A stretch of DNA of 64,000 nt, taken from the NCBI GenBank assembly GCA_035048485.1, contig CM068586.1:55233667-55297666 (forward strand), read 5' to 3'. The number at the start of each line of letters is the position of its first letter. Position 1 is the first letter of the stretch. Shown piece after piece: positions 1-13,744 of the stretch. Under the pieces are notes generated by a model, which saw nothing but the letters and a program-made list of their open reading frames with translations, did no database searches and was not told the origin of the DNA. Source of the stretch: Pteria penguin. Lineage: Eukaryota > Mollusca > Bivalvia > Pterioida > Pteriidae. The position numbers and the translations under genes were made by a program.

Positions 1-386
1 CTAAAATGTCATACTACCAGTGTCATACCACTGAACCAACATTCCCCTAAAATATCATACTACCATTGTGATACCACTGAACCAACATTCACCTAAAATG
101 TCATACTACAAGTGCCATACCACTGAACCAACATTCCCCTAAAATGTCATACTACCAGTGTCATACCACTGCACCAACATTCCCCTTAAATGTCATACTA
201 CCAGTGTGATACCACTGAACCAACATTCCACTAAAATGTCATACTACCAGTGTGAAACCACTGAATCAGCATTCCCATAAAATGTCACACTACCAGTGTG
301 ATACCACTAAACCAACATTCCCCTAAAATGTCATACTACTAATGTGATACCACTGAACCAACATTCCCCTAAAATGTCACACTAAA
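1..386. repeat. 46-bp tandem repeat array
   Basis: About eight imperfect copies of a 46-bp unit beginning 'ctaaaatgtcatactacc' start at 1, 47, 93 and so on, and the array decays into AT-rich DNA at about 386. It runs off the left edge. Every copy contains 'ccaacattcccc', and point changes are scattered. I see no coding potential. Confidence 0.9.
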
Positions 387-2408
387 TATATATAACAAAA
401 AGAAAACTTCCTACACATTATATCTTTACTAGAAATGTTACAATATTAAATATTTATGATGTTATGCTCCGGAAACTCATTCAGAAACTTGCACAAGAAT
501 TAATTGGAAACAGCTTACCTATTCCATCTCTACTGAAATACGCCTTACAAAATTTGTATCAACTCATGTACCTAGTATACATGCAATATTACACAGATAA
601 ATTGAAGCACCACTAACTGCGAGATAAATGTGGTGTTATCTCGTACTATTATTAGAGCCGTTGGATTTGAACCTGTTGAATTGCGAGTAACACCATCAAA
701 TAAACTTAGATAACACCCTCTCTTTGGATCACTCCCACACACTATTGTCTCGCAAAATATTCCCTTTTCTAGAGGTGAGGAGTATAGTTCCACTGCTTCG
801 GTATTCTGTTGTAGTATTAGTAAACTATTAAGTAATCCCTACAGAAAATATCATTATACACCGTATGTTTGTCCTTTCTGACTTCTCACTATGAAAGGTG
901 TATCTAAACGAAAGATTGTGAACTTGAATTGTTGTGAATTAGGAAAGAAGTCTCTACGAGGAATTTTCGTTGACATATACATAATGATAAATATATGGAT
1001 AATCTGATAGTAAAACACAGTGTCGGACAGATAACATAAGGGTGCTCGCTACTGCATTTTTGAATCAACCCGATCGGTTTTGGATCAATCTCCTACACAG
1101 TAAATACGCCATGATGTAAAAATATATAGATAAATATCGTTCACTGTCAATGCTTACATATAATATTTTAAATGTTTGCTTTCTGGGGTAATTATCTCTA
1201 ACTGTTTCCAGAACCATAATCCCGCCGTTAGCCGGGATGCTTCATTGACGACATTCGACATTCTGAATAAGTAAATTGCCCAAATAAGATATAAAATATA
1301 AAATAATTGCCCAAACAGTCTCGGCTAAGAAAATCGGTATGTATCGGTATCAAAGTTGATGAAAGAGTATCATCAAAGTTTTCATGCGCCCCAGCATTCC
1401 TATGCACAGACGCTGTGTCGTGAAAATGGCATCCCAGAGTAGGATGCAGAGCCTGGAGCAAGAGTTTGTCCATTATAATGAATCAGACATCGACTATGTC
1501 GTTGAAGACATCATTCTAGATGACGGATGTAACCCTGTTATGAGGACAAATAGCTGGAGAAAGGAGAGAATGATGGTACAGTTAGCTGTTTAGGCCGATA
1601 CCCTATCGACTTGTATATTTTGTGGCCAACTCCTACACCTATCACACACCACGTCAATGAAAACATTGGCAAGGATATTGAAGGCAAGATATACAAGAGA
1701 AAATACCAGTATAAACTTACAAGTACATGCCTTGAGGAGCATTTATTGATTTATGGTCAGAAAAGTAAATTTTTACATAACAATGTATACAATTGGCGAG
1801 TTTGTTCAAAGGTGTTTTCGGGAAGACTGGTTCAGTCAATGAAATATACAAACATGGTGCCATTCCTTCAGTCATTTTAATTGCAAAAATAAGAAACAAA
1901 TGAATATTAATGATAAGACATGCACCTTCTATCCATGTCATTTTTACTTTTATCACATGATACACCCTTTATGCAGCTTAGTAAAGTTATTTCATATGTT
2001 AAAATGATTTCCTCGATAGAATATTATATATCTTTATGACATTATAAAAGAGGCATTTTGACATGTTGTTAACCATGACATTCATTAAATTCACTTTGAC
2101 GTCAGCGTTGCTAATGATTTTGCTATTTACTTTGCTAAGTGCAAACTTTCGGACAAGGTGCAACGATGCGCCAATCATCTCAACTTTTGAACAAATGAAA
2201 ATAAGCATTATATATTGTAATTATATGATAATACAGTAACATAATCATTATGCACAGACCTGTACATTCAGAACAATTACAGTGATTATCTAAATGGTAT
2301 CTCACTTGCAGCCATCAGCTATTCTATATAGGGGAGACCTAAGTAGTAAACAGTGTCTTGAACGTTTTGAATATACGCCAAAATAGCCATAGAATGCTAG
2401 TAATAAGT
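387..2408. other. AT-rich stretch without a supported gene
   Basis: No exon with both a convincing splice site and a protein-like reading was found, apart from the weak candidate at 1426-1593. The short frames here are AT-rich and low in complexity. Confidence 0.5.
1426..1593 (+). CDS. weak candidate small ORF or exon, unknown
   Basis: An ATG in a good context (gtgaaaATGG) opens a 55-residue acidic, hydrophilic frame starting MASQSRMQSLEQEF, with a run of acidic residues (DIDYVVEDIILDD). A possible donor (gtacag) lies near the end, just before the stop. I recognise no family, and no partner exon with matching phase was found. The amino-acid composition is more protein-like than its neighbours, which is the only support. 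It may be chance or a transposon remnant. Confidence 0.2.
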   Translation: MASQSRMQSLEQEFVHYNESDIDYVVEDIILDDGCNPVMRTNSWRKERMMVQLAV

Positions 2409-2720
2409 AAAGAACATATGTCATATATACCTTTTATTTTGTGCACCAGATGCGCATTTCAACAACTTATGTCTCTTCAGTGATGCTCGTGACCGAATGA
2501 TTGGAATTCTCACATTATATAATTATTTGAAGAGCAGTGTTGAAACCAAAAGCCCGAAAAATTGAACCAAAGAATCAATATAAAGACAGAGCTATGCATG
2601 AGAGAGATACTCCTTTTGTATTAGAGTGATTTACTTAATTTGAGGTATATATTTCATGTCAGTACAAAAGCACTGAAAACTAGACTTATGATGCTCTCAG
2701 GTAAAGAAAGTTACGGAGGA
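2409..2720 (+). repeat. dispersed repeat family A, copy 1
   Basis: This copy shares 'gtgcaccagatgcgcattt', 'gtctcttcagtgatgctcg', 'gacagagctatgcatgag' and 'gcactgaaaactagactta' in the same order with copies at 4.2, 12.5, 12.8, 14.5, 54.1 and 54.5 kb. No intact ORF was seen. It is probably the non-coding end of a mobile element. Confidence 0.75.
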
Positions 2721-4186
2721 AAGTGTGTCATACTGCTTGAATGCATCGTCATTGTAAGAAAGATTGACAAGATTATAAAGTCAATATTCTGGCTTATGGG
2801 TAACTGACAGTCAGTTTGTCCATCCATCCATCTGTCCATCCATTACAATTTGGGGCCCTAGGGCTGGAAATATATATTCTGGCCTTGATAAAGTTTAAAA
2901 TAAATACTTTGCTAAAAACTTGCTGAAAAGTGCCAATTGGCTCGTTCAACAAAGTATATTATGCCTAAATTTAACGATCAGGGGCATATTGTTTTTGTCC
3001 TGTTTGTCCATTACTTTGGAGTCGAAAAAGGGTACACATTATACTGGTGAACACATACTTGATTCCTGGAATTACTAAATATACATGTCAAAGACAATTA
3101 AATCATTTCTTTTATTGATTTTAGTATAAGAAATTTATCAAGTTTTATATGCCCCGCTCTGAAGGGTCTGCCAAGGACATCTAGTATCTAAATCATCTGT
3201 CTGCTTATCTATTGATTTGTCTTTTAGTCCGTAATTTAGCCCTGCTTATATACAAAGTGCAATAATTATTGTATAAGATGGTGATTCAGTAACCGAAATG
3301 CGATTTAATCTAAGAATTACTCACACATCACTGACATTATATGCATAGATTACACCTAAAAGCACAGAGGTAGTAATTAGCATGCATGTTTGTGATCACA
3401 GAAGATATAAATACAGAATCTCGAAAAAAACCCGAGTTCCCTGTGAAAATTCACCATTTGACGCATGTAATGCCCGTGTACCTCAGGGTGGTAAAAGACA
3501 CCTTCAGAGGCAAGTGAAGTGACTTTATTGAACTAGGCCCGACACATTGAAGAAACCTCGCTTCTCACAGTGAATATCGTTCAGTTGATATTTAGTGATA
3601 TATAAATAAACCATTCAGTACTGCAAATTTCTGATTAGTTATCTAAATATTTTAGTATATGGCGCAGTAATTCAAATGTTGTAGATGAATTTTATCTATT
3701 TTGCAGAACGTAATTTCCATATAACGCAAATAGCAACTCTGAAATCAGATGAATCAGAATTGTTTTGCCCAAAACTCCCATATCAGCGAAAGTATCTGAG
3801 GTCACCAAGATCAAAATTGTGAACTGCTTTGAACAGTTTCATAAAAAGTTTTGAAAATTCAAAGATAAACTTACATATTTGCCATAAGATAAGAACATAT
3901 GACTGCCCAGTTCTGTTGAATGCCCTGCAGTCATGCATGAGAGATACTGTCAACAATTCAATGTCAGTTGATTGGTTTCATAGACACCCTTAAATTATTC
4001 AAAGGGACTTCCATCATACAGCCAAAATTTCTTGAAGAAACATACTCAGCTCATGAAGCCAAAAGGATGTTCAGGCTCTGAAAAACCTTGTTTTGTCAAA
4101 ACTGTAGCTCTTTGATGACTAGAAAGATAACAGGAAGTGGACTCAATCTTGCTCATCTTAAGGTAGCTTATAAAAATAAATATAGA
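2721..4186. other. gene-free stretch with decayed repeats
   Basis: At about 2980 there is a 'ggggcatattgtttttgtcc' piece of repeat family B, which is fuller at 28.66 and 59.52 kb. Around 3420-3530 a degraded SINE-like piece may be present. No exon was found. Confidence 0.4.
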
Positions 4187-4280
4187 AAATGTATACCTAT
4201 TAATTTTGTGCACCAGATGCGCATTGCGACAACTTAAGTCTCTTCAGTGATGCTCGTGGCCGAATGATTGTAACTCAGTT
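4187..4280 (+). repeat. dispersed repeat family A, fragment
   Basis: This fragment carries 'gtgcaccagatgcgcatt', 'aagtctcttcagtgatgctc' and 'gtggccgaatgatt', matching the left part of family A. Confidence 0.65.
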
Positions 4281-4809
4281 ATGTGGCAGAAGTCACCATG
4301 GAGCTATACAATACATGAATATCAATAATATACTAGCGCATATAACACATTACAAAAATATTTGATTGTAGTGCAATTACGATACCGACTTAGGACTGTC
4401 ATTTAATTTGACAAAAGCCAAACAAATGGTGTGGTTAACCGGTTTATTGGCCCACCTTCCTACTCACCGTAACAGCCGAACAATCAAAAGATGTACATAA
4501 ATAATATAATATAAAAAATATATATAAATAATCATACATGTAAAGAACAATGGTCAACAGGTATCGCATATTGAGAGGCCATGAAAATATAAGCACGTAT
4601 GGTAATTTAAAACACATAATGATATAAAAAATATATGCGACATCAACATGATAAACCGTGCTCTGCCAGTCTGAAAGCGAGCTAAGACCCTAGACCTCTA
4701 GGAGTCCTGACTAACAGTCACAGGGGACGAAGTTCAGGACCATGTCTTCTCTTAAAGAGGCTTGGACAAGGAACGCCCTGTTAGTCAGCGTGCAACGTTC
4801 AAGTAAAAG

Positions 4810-5301
4810 TCAGCATAAGGCTGTAGAGGAGCCAAATACAAGACCTATAGTTTTTTTGATGATCTCAATGTCATATTGTCTATTTAGAAGACGTTTGACT
4901 ATTTTATTACATGATAAAATAACGTTATCGGAGCCTTTTACTTTCCTTAGTTTATATACGAGATCACCGTAAAAATTAGGATGGGAAATTCCATTGGATA
5001 CATAGTGTTGAAAAGAAATATTTCCAAATTTAGATAGAAGTTCTGAATAAGATCTAAAGGATTTGCCGAATGTTTTTCTTAGCTTGTGATATCTGTAACC
5101 CTGAGTTAAAAGTTTAGTAGTAATTTGTAAATTTCGTTTATGAAAGTCCAAAACATCGGTGCAGCCTCTGACAAATCGAACTAATTGAGATATATAGATG
5201 CCATATAATTGGAGTCCAGGGACTACAATAGGAAATCCAAAATCCTCACGTTTATCATAAATATTAGTGTATATTAGGTGGTTGATAATTTTGATGTTCA
5301 A
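4810..5301 (-). pseudogene. reverse-transcriptase fragment (C-terminal part)
   Basis: The 163-residue minus-strand frame contains YDKREDFGFPI, YGIYISQLVRF and a YSELLSKFGN-like block. These match, in order, the YDKRDDFNFAI, YGVFISQLIRY and FYGRYETLITPY blocks of the plus-strand fragment ending at 6861. It is therefore the region after the catalytic YxDD motif of a retroelement reverse transcriptase. It lacks the catalytic residues and a start, so it is a remnant. The family is probably Penelope-like or a related non-LTR group; I cannot decide which. Confidence 0.65.
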
Positions 5302-5379
5302 ATCGAAGAAAGGTGTAGATTTATCTCAAGTATTAGCTTTATTCAAGACAAACCTGTCGAGTGTATTATGATCAAACTA

Positions 5380-5800
5380 AACAAGAGCCTCCTCCAGAGT
5401 GTATCCCTTGCGGATGTCTGTTAAGTATTAAACATATATTGTTAGAATGTGCATATACTGCACACATTCGAAATCAGTATTAAACTGTACAAACTATGAG
5501 TGAATTATTTGAGAATATTAGTATTTCGAAAATTCTGGAATTTTTAAAAGAAGTTAACTTATATAATAAAATATAATATATTGAAATATAACGTATTTTA
5601 ATTGTGTATGCATGTAATTTTTAGCAATATCATTTATGTGTAGATACGATATACAATGAGAGCTGGTCTTTCCTAAATATTTCAATTGTTCTTTTTTGAT
5701 TTGTTTTAACTATGCTAACTGGTAACCATCGCCATATGGGTGAAATAGTCCCGGTGCGACGAAAAAACAATAATATCTATCTATCTATATCTATCAAACT
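5380..5800 (+). pseudogene. 3' end of a non-LTR retrotransposon (LINE)
   Basis: The first part reads CGCLLSIKHILLEC, the Cys-His knuckle found at the C-terminus of Jockey/I-type LINE polyproteins. An AT-rich 3' UTR follows, then 'catcgccatatgggtgaaat', 'agtcccggtgcgacg' and a (TATC)n tail. The tail resembles the 3' ends of several invertebrate LINEs and the SINEs that borrow them. Only the 3' end remains. Confidence 0.6.
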
Positions 5801-6139
5801 AAACACGGCACACATACTGGCCGTGTCGAAAGGATGTGTATTTTGATCCAACTCTGCACACATGCTGTCCATGTTGAGAGGATGAACCCTATACATTTTA
5901 AATGCCAGATGTCAAAGGTTGAGATCATAGGCAAATGTTAGGTGCGTGGGCTTCGTTATCATCTGGGAAAATTTAAAGTGTTCAAATCTTAAAGCACCAG
6001 CAGTATTTCTTTAAAAATTTTGTCTTCAAGCTTAGAATTACATGTATTTCATGTCGCCTGAAAAGCACACAGAACACAGGAATATGTTTGTGCAGACTGT
6101 CTAACCATCCTTTTAGTCTGTATATCTGATGGACACATT

Positions 6140-6861
6140 TTCACATAAATGACTAACATTATATGTAATGGCGGTTCATCATGGAAATATCCATCTTGTC
6201 TGTCTGTATCGATAACATTTTTGTGGTGTTTGGAGGTAAGGTTTTTCAACAAATTGTCGGCATTCCAATGGGCACTAACTGTGCTCCGCTTCTGGCTGAC
6301 ATATTCCTTTATTCATACGAAGCTGAGTTCATTCAGTCTTTGCTTTCGCAAGGAAAAAAACAATTGCCTTTTGGCTTCAATTTTACTTACAGATATATAG
6401 ATGACTTGCTTTCAATTAATAATCCTTCATTCGCGGATTACCTAAGCATCATCTATCCAAGTGAACTGGAGGTCAAAGAAACCACAGAAACTAGTAATTC
6501 TACTTCGTATTTAGATATTATGTTGTCTTTCGACATTAATGGTCAATTGAACACCTCACTCTATGACAAACGTGACGATTTCAATTTCGCTATCACAAAC
6601 TTTCCTTTCATAAGTAGCAACATTCCATCATCGCCCGCATACGGCGTATTCATATCTCAGTTAATACGTTATTCCAGAGCATGTTCAAATTACAATGACT
6701 TTGTTCTCAGGGCTAGGCGACTTTCAGTTAAGCTGCTCAACCAGGGTTATATATGTGCTAGACTAGCATCGTCACTGAGGAAGTTCTACGGTCGTTACGA
6801 GACTCTTATTACTCCATATGATATCTCGTTATCCAGACTTTTAAATGATATTCTGGACTGA
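6140..6861 (+). pseudogene. reverse-transcriptase fragment with YIDD motif
   Basis: The uninterrupted frame carries VGIPMGTNCAPLLADIFLY (a typical RT palm segment), then RYIDDLLS with the catalytic Asp pair, then SYLDIMLSFD, YDKRDDFNFAI, AYGVFISQLIRYSRAC and FYGRYETLI. It starts inside the palm domain, with no fingers region and no endonuclease visible, and ends at a stop at 6859-6861. It is a 5'-truncated retroelement copy. Its class looks Penelope-like or a relative, but this was not tested. An inverted partial copy with the same 3' flank lies at 8580-9335. Confidence 0.75.
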
Positions 6862-7145
6862 GACCGATTCCGATCACTTTACACAGATTTGACACCTTCT
6901 ATACTAGAAGGTTACCTACTTCGACTTCTCCATATATAGATACATATGGAATTTACACGATTTGACTCTTTCTACGGGGTATATGTGACGGGTGTTGCTA
7001 GCAAGCAGGAGATGCTCACTCTCCCCGGACACCTGATCTCACTCCATCACAGGGGTTCACATATGCTCTTCAAGTAGACATATTTTGTTATTTTCCATTT
7101 GTTTTTCATTTTCACTGATTTTGTATGTCCTATGGTTTCATGATT
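6862..7145 (+). repeat. 3' flank of the RT copy (pairs with 8580-9119)
   Basis: Non-coding sequence after the stop, including 'ttctatactagaaggttacc', 'gtgacgggtgttgctagcaa' and 'ggggttcacatatgctcttc', recurs in reverse complement between 8580 and 9060. It is therefore part of the same retroelement unit. Confidence 0.75.
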
Positions 7146-8579
7146 TTTGGACTTGTGGTTTGGATTTATCCATCATCTTTACATTGCAATCTCACAGTTT
7201 TGCATAAAATGCTGTAACTATCTTACAATCATTCATACCTCCATGACTCTTACATTAAAAATTAACTATGGTGAGGTTAAACAGCCACATGATAAGCAAT
7301 GTCATTGTCATTGTCAAGGTCAAAGTCACATTGAAGGTAAAACACACTGCAGTGATGCTTGCGTTCTCTGAACACTGGTGAATTATTTTGTGGGCTGATA
7401 TCTTATTAAAATCCATACATTTTTACTTTAATTGACCGTACTAAGTCTGTATTGTATCTGCAGTACAATCAAACATTTTGTAATATCGTTTTCTGTGTTT
7501 TATTTACTGTTTTCATGTTTTATGTGCATGTCTTTGGTAATTTGTGACATACAGCTTGATCAGATTTCTTCTGTCTTCTCTCATATACATAATAAATAAA
7601 TATACAATTTGGTGTACATTTCAACAACTGATATCATGTAGTATAAAGTGAATGGAAAGTTTATTCAGTAAAGTCATGAAAATAAGTACATTTTTCTTTC
7701 AAATTACATTGTGCAAAAGAAAGAATCATATTACTAAACAAAAAAGACATGAAATGTTAATGATAGAAACGGTTATAGGCATGTAAATTAGGTGAATTGA
7801 TATGACATTAACATTCAATTGATTCCGAATCATTATACGACTGTGTAAGACATAATTAAACTTATTAACTAAATGAATAACAATGCCGGGATTCTGCATT
7901 AGACTTGTCTACTCTGTTCCGATCTATTATCGAATTAAAAAAACTTATGTTTCAGCAATATGTGTCTCTTGGATCTAAGATAGAATTTCAGGAGTGTCAG
8001 TGATTACGACAAATTCGTCTCATCAGATTGAATTAAGTTAAACTCCTAGGACATCGTGACAGCATGCCATTAAAATCATTTCAAAAGCCGAATCCATTTA
8101 TTTCTCAGCTCTACATTATTTTGCTGAGGGTTGCACTAAAATGGGAACTCTTCAACGAGACTTCTGTAAACCTTTATAGTTGAGAGAAGGTCTTAAGCGT
8201 TGTTTGTTCTGATTATTAGTAGGGATTCCCACAAATCAAGGATATTATATCCCTTTAAGTTTTGACAAAGTGCGTATCCCTTTTATCCATGTCCTTTCGT
8301 ATTTCTTATTTCAAAATCATTTTTATCATTATTATTTTTTTACACTTAATTTTTTTTTTAAAAAGCATCTAGACCTTCAGTATCTCTGAAAATTCGGATC
8401 CAATGACAAGACTTACATCTAAATCATTCTTATATAAAGAATCGACTGAAATTGAAATAGTCGACTAATTGTTAGTAGAATTTTCCCCGAAATTCACTTT
8501 GTCATAATGGGTTTTTTTTCATCCAAATCATAATGCTTCTATATTAGAAATGTAAAAATGATGGATAAATCCAAACCAT
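7146..8579. other. AT-rich gene-free stretch
   Basis: This lies between the two inverted RT copies. I see no exon, tandem array or inverted repeat of note. Confidence 0.45.
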
Positions 8580-8782
8580 TAGTCCGAGAATCATGAATCC
8601 AAAGGACATACAAAATCAGTGAAAATGAATACCAAAAAGCAAACAACGAAAACTTTCTACTTGAAGAGCATATGTGAACCCCTTTGATGGAGTCAGATCA
8701 AGTGCCCGGGAGAGTGAGCATCTCCTGCTTGTTAGCAACACCCGTCACATATACCCAGTAGAAAGGTCAAATCATGTACATT

Positions 8783-8995
<213 letters not shown>

Positions 8996-9904
8996 ATATA
9001 TATATATGGAGAAGTCAAATTAGGTAACCTTCTAGTATAGAAGGTGTCAAATCTGTGTAAAATGATCGGAATCGGTCTGAGTCTAGAATATCATTTAAAA
9101 GTCTGGATAACGAGATATCCTACTGTGTAATAAGAGTCTCGTAACGACCATAGGACTCCCTCAATAATCTAGCACATATATAACCCTGGTTGCGCAGCTT
9201 ATTTGAAAGTCGCCTAGCTCTCAGAACAAAGTCATTGTAATTTGAACATTCTCTGAAATAACGTATAAACTGAGATATGAATAGGCCGTATGCGAAAGTT
9301 TGTGATAGCAAAACTGAAATTGTCACGTTTGTCATAGAGCGAAATCTTCAGTTGACCATAAATGTCGAAAGACAACATAAGTTCGACAAGAGCAAGCTCT
9401 TTAAACATTTTTTTCCACGTTTCACATATTTATATTGTGTTAAATTACAACTTGAATGAATATGGAGAAAATTCGTAGTTAGAAAGTTAAAAATAAACAG
9501 CTGTTACATGACGTTTATCGTATATCGAACTTTCTGATATGAAGGCATTATAGCTTGGATGTATACAAGTGAATAACAAAGCAAACTGTTGTAATAAAAA
9601 GTTCTTTTTAATATCCGTCGATTTTCTCTATGGGAGGAATTTAGATCCAGGTCTTATAATTGGGTCCAACATTTTGGACTAAATTGTACATACACTGAAG
9701 AAAATGAAAACCAAAATAATTTCCTCTTAGGAACTCGAAAATTCCAATGTAAAAAAAAGATCAGAATCTGATAAACTTCATAGATGATTTCACTTATTAC
9801 CAGCTTTTTAGTGCTCTCTCTTTAAATCATATGTCAGAAAATGAAAATCAGACCAGATTAAGTCGCAAACAGGAATACGCATCTAAAACATCACAAAAAT
9901 AATA

Positions 9905-10230
9905 AGCTATTTGATTGTAATATAGTTCAGATACCGACTTAAGACGGTTAAATTATTCGACAATCGACACTCTATCCTTGGCCGATTTACGGGTTTACAC
10001 TACCGTCTCACTAACTGCAAAAGCAGTACCAAAAACAAAAACGAAAGATTTATCAATTATTCTCCACATAGATATTAGATTGTAATATAACTTAGATACC
10101 GACTTAAGACGGTTAAATTATTCGAAAATGAACACTCTATCCTTATTCGGTTTATGGTTCTACATTACCGTCTCACTCACTACGAAAGCAGTACAATAAC
10201 CAAAAACAAGACATCAATTATTCTCCACAT
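9905..10230. repeat. imperfect tandem duplication of about 165 bp
   Basis: Both halves contain 'ataccgacttaagacggtta', 'cactctatcctt', 'ccgtctcac' and 'tcaattattctccacat' in the same order, at 9905-10070 and 10071-10230. A shorter related stretch (ataccgacttaggactgtca) occurs at 4381. No coding potential was seen. Confidence 0.7.
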
Positions 10231-10784
10231 AGAATATAAAGTTCAACATGTTATTCAAGGTCATAATAAGTACGAATATATAAAGAAAAATCATAATGCG
10301 CTTATAATAAGAGAGTACTGTATCTCCACTGAAAAGAATTAGAGAATAGTTGTCATTGAGCTTCCACTGCGGTGTAAAATATGGAGTGATAACCATGTGA
10401 GTCAGAGATATCAATATTATTTCTGATGTGTGTTAATCGACTTCGTTTTTCAATAATGTTCGAGGTCGAAGATTCAGAAAACCAAACTAATCACCAAAAT
10501 AAATTTTTGTTCTTAACTCCATTACGTGATTTATGCACTAGGGAGTTCAGATAGTTTTTTATCGATTTATTTTAGATTGTACGACTATTTAGGCAATTGC
10601 TTAAACTTTTATTTTTAGGGATTGTCGATAGGTCTTACGCGTATGCTCAATACTGTGATATTTTGTATCTATATTCAAAAGATGAACTTTGCTTTCAACT
10701 TTGATAACATAAACATATATTCTATGTCAATACGGAAGCGATAAAATTTGACTGATGACATAAAATTAAACTCAATAACATTCA

Positions 10785-11045
10785 TTGATTGATTATTATT
10801 TTACGTCACTCCATAGTTATTTCACGTATATAGTGACAGGATCTGCCTAATGCATTTCACAAAAAATTCTACCTTTTCAACGTACCCACCCCAAAGCAGT
10901 GATAGATCTTTAACGTGACATGCCTACCATGACACAGGACCTCGGTTTTTACTGTTTTATCCGAAAGACAGAACACAAGTATGTCCGGGACGGAAATCGA
11001 TCCGGGGACTTCTAGGTCTTAGTACACTGCCGTAAAATCGTTCTA
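10785..11045 (-). repeat. tRNA-derived SINE, minus strand, degraded
   Basis: In reverse complement it shows the same order of blocks as the intact SINE at 15205: a B-box-like region, then the 'ctttcggat' and 'cagtaaaaac' type blocks, 'cactgctttgggg', 'caccatatacgtg', and a tail matching 'gtgacgtaaa'. The A-box end is poor. Confidence 0.7.
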
Positions 11046-11152
11046 AATAATATCAGGAAAACACATCATAATGATTAAAATGCGCTTCATTGTAATGTGA
11101 AGAATATTAAAAATTTCAAACATTGTATAAAAAAATGATGGAAGACTATGGC

Positions 11153-12324
11153 TTATTCAAAACAAATCGATGAACACCTTTTACGAAAGCCTTCGTCTCT
11201 GAGTATAACGTGTCCTGTTAGTTCAATATCATGTTTTTTGGCTTGATCAGCTAACAATGTCAGCACTTCATCGTTTTCAATGATAAGTAACCCATCTTTG
11301 CGATAATCATCTGTCCATTTTGGGTCGTTTGGTGTTCGTAAATAACGCACGATGGTCTTTGGATCACAATTGACTAAAAGAAATTTCGGACATCTGTTTC
11401 CAAAACATTTAAACAGTAATCGTAGAATGGACTCGTGTATAAATTCATACTGTCCCTCTTCTCTTTGTCTTAATAAATAGTGATCTACGTTAAGGGTAGG
11501 GTGACTGATATTGGAGATCTCTCCTATCTTACGTAGTAACTGTGCATCATACTCTGTCATGTTGATAATACCTCCCTGCAGCATTGCATATATAAGAGTA
11601 CAGTACATGGAATTATCAGAGGAATATTCAGATTTCTTCAAATCATTTACATCTTTAATTACATATTTCAAGGGATCTGAGAAAAAATCTCTTGCTTTCA
11701 TCTGTCGTGCAAAGATGTATAAAGAAAGTGGAGCTCCAATGATTCCACTTTTCAATGATTTAAGTTTTTTAATTATACCTTCGTAATACTTAATATTACG
11801 AGGATCATTGACCTCTATTTGATATGCCATACACATGTTCTTGATATCTAGTGCATCTGGCCTGTTCATGTCTGAAAGGTGTAGAAGTTTATACAAAGTA
11901 AAATTCTTAACATGAAAATGAAGTTGAAGGTATTCGAAAACAAATGATGATATTGTTATGATAAGTTGAATAGCTCCACGTTTAATCTTCATTTCCAAAT
12001 CGTCGTTCAACCTTTTCAAGTATGGCACAACTTTACTCGGAAAATAATTCCAAATTTCAAAACAATCATCTAATAAAAGTAACATCTTGATTTCTGCATC
12101 AAAGTCTGTAGGAATGTCGTCAAAATTGGTAAATGTTAGGATTTGATACCCTGTATCCTCTGCTGAAGTGTTGTGGATTTCTACACACGTGTTCCACGCT
12201 AATGACGTCTTCCCAGATCCCGGGTTTCCCACGATAAAGACACTGTAACCAGATTTTATCCATTCACGTAATGTCTGTGTCACTGTTAGCTCTGTGTAAT
12301 GACTGTTGTCAAAAAAGTTCAGCC
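11153..12324 (-). CDS. last exon: STAND-type P-loop NTPase domain
   Basis: The acceptor 'tttcattaacag' precedes the exon, which runs 390 codons to the stop. Visible motifs are Walker [13 protein letters not shown] about 35 residues in, Walker [13 protein letters not shown] about 45 residues later, a sensor-like LIITISS strand, and a [12 protein letters not shown] block typical of the helical part of STAND ATPases. A winged-helix-like [17 protein letters not shown] follows. This pattern fits the nSTAND3-like group of animal proteins. After the NTPase there are only about 90 residues and no ankyrin or TPR repeats, so the protein ends soon after its switch domain. The exon reads cleanly with no stop or frameshift. 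It is cytoplasmic if the membrane topology is right. Confidence 0.85.
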
Positions 12325-13664
12325 CTGTTAATGAAAATATACAATTACACATGAAACTAAATCATATCAATTGTAATATATCTTTATTTATTTTTCGTTG
12401 ACTATTGTTTATGGGGAATTTTTATCTTCAAATATATAATGTTTGGGTCCTATAATAAATATAGAACATATATACTTTTTAATTTAGTGCACCATATTCG
12501 CAATTCGACAACTTATGTCTCTTCAGTGATGCTCGTGGCCAAATGATTGGAATTCCCAAAATATATAAATATTTGAAGAGCAGTGTTGAGACCAAAATGA
12601 CCGAAAAGTGAACCAAAGAATTTATCTAAGGACAGAGCTATGCATGAGGGAGATACTCCTTAGTTTTAGAGTAATTTACTTAATTTGACAACTGAAAATT
12701 TGAAGTATATATTTAATGTCAGTACCAAAGCACTGAAAACTAGACTTATGATGCCCTCGGGGCTATCAGTCCACCAGCAGTGACACCGGCCTAGTGGTTA
12801 TAATAAATATAGAACATATATACCTTTTAATTTCGTGCACCATATGCGCATTTCGACAACTTGTGTCTCTTCAGTGATGCTCGTGGCCAAATGATTGGAA
12901 TTCCCAAAATATATCAATATTTGAAGAGCAGAGATGAAAGCAAAATGACCGAAAAGTGAACCAAAGAATCTATCTAAGGACAGAGCTATGCATGAGGGAG
13001 ATACTCCTTAGTTTTAAAGTATTTTACGTAATTTGACAACTAACCGATTATCTTACTTCATTTATCTTTAGTAAGTATTTAATATCGTTAATAAAGTATT
13101 TTCTATGGCTTTTGAAATTTCACGAATATATAGAAGTAAATATTATTACTTTGTACGGCAAAAACTATTCCTGTTTAGCCAGAGAGACTCTTTGCATATA
13201 TAATATTATTTTCTCAAACTTTACATGACAGCTAAAAGAGGAACCTTATGATCCATTACTTTATTCTGATTGCAAAATAGTTAACTGAAAGTAACAAAGA
13301 AAATGGGTATTTTACGAAGTCTTTGTTCATGAATATGTATCTTCATCTTAGATTGCTCTTCTGGAATCTTTGATTTTGCTCCATCTACAATAAGGAAATG
13401 TGATTTTAAAATGCATAATAACTAACGGCACGTACATACTGATGTACACGTCAGGTATTTGGAGTTTGGTGATATATTATGTCGATTTTATATGCGTATG
13501 CCTCTTTAGTGATGTTTATGTCGAATCTTTATATAGAAAAATGTTATTATGATATTCATATTAGAAAGAATTTATGCATAAGGGAGACAAATGAAATCTA
13601 TCGTCCACGACAAGATTTGATAGTGACATGACAGTGGGGTTGTTTTAACATTGTACAAAGAATG

Positions 13665-13744
<80 letters not shown>

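Noticed and set aside
11511..11786. 91-codon plus-strand frame
   Set aside because: It is antisense to the clean NTPase exon and has no support of its own.
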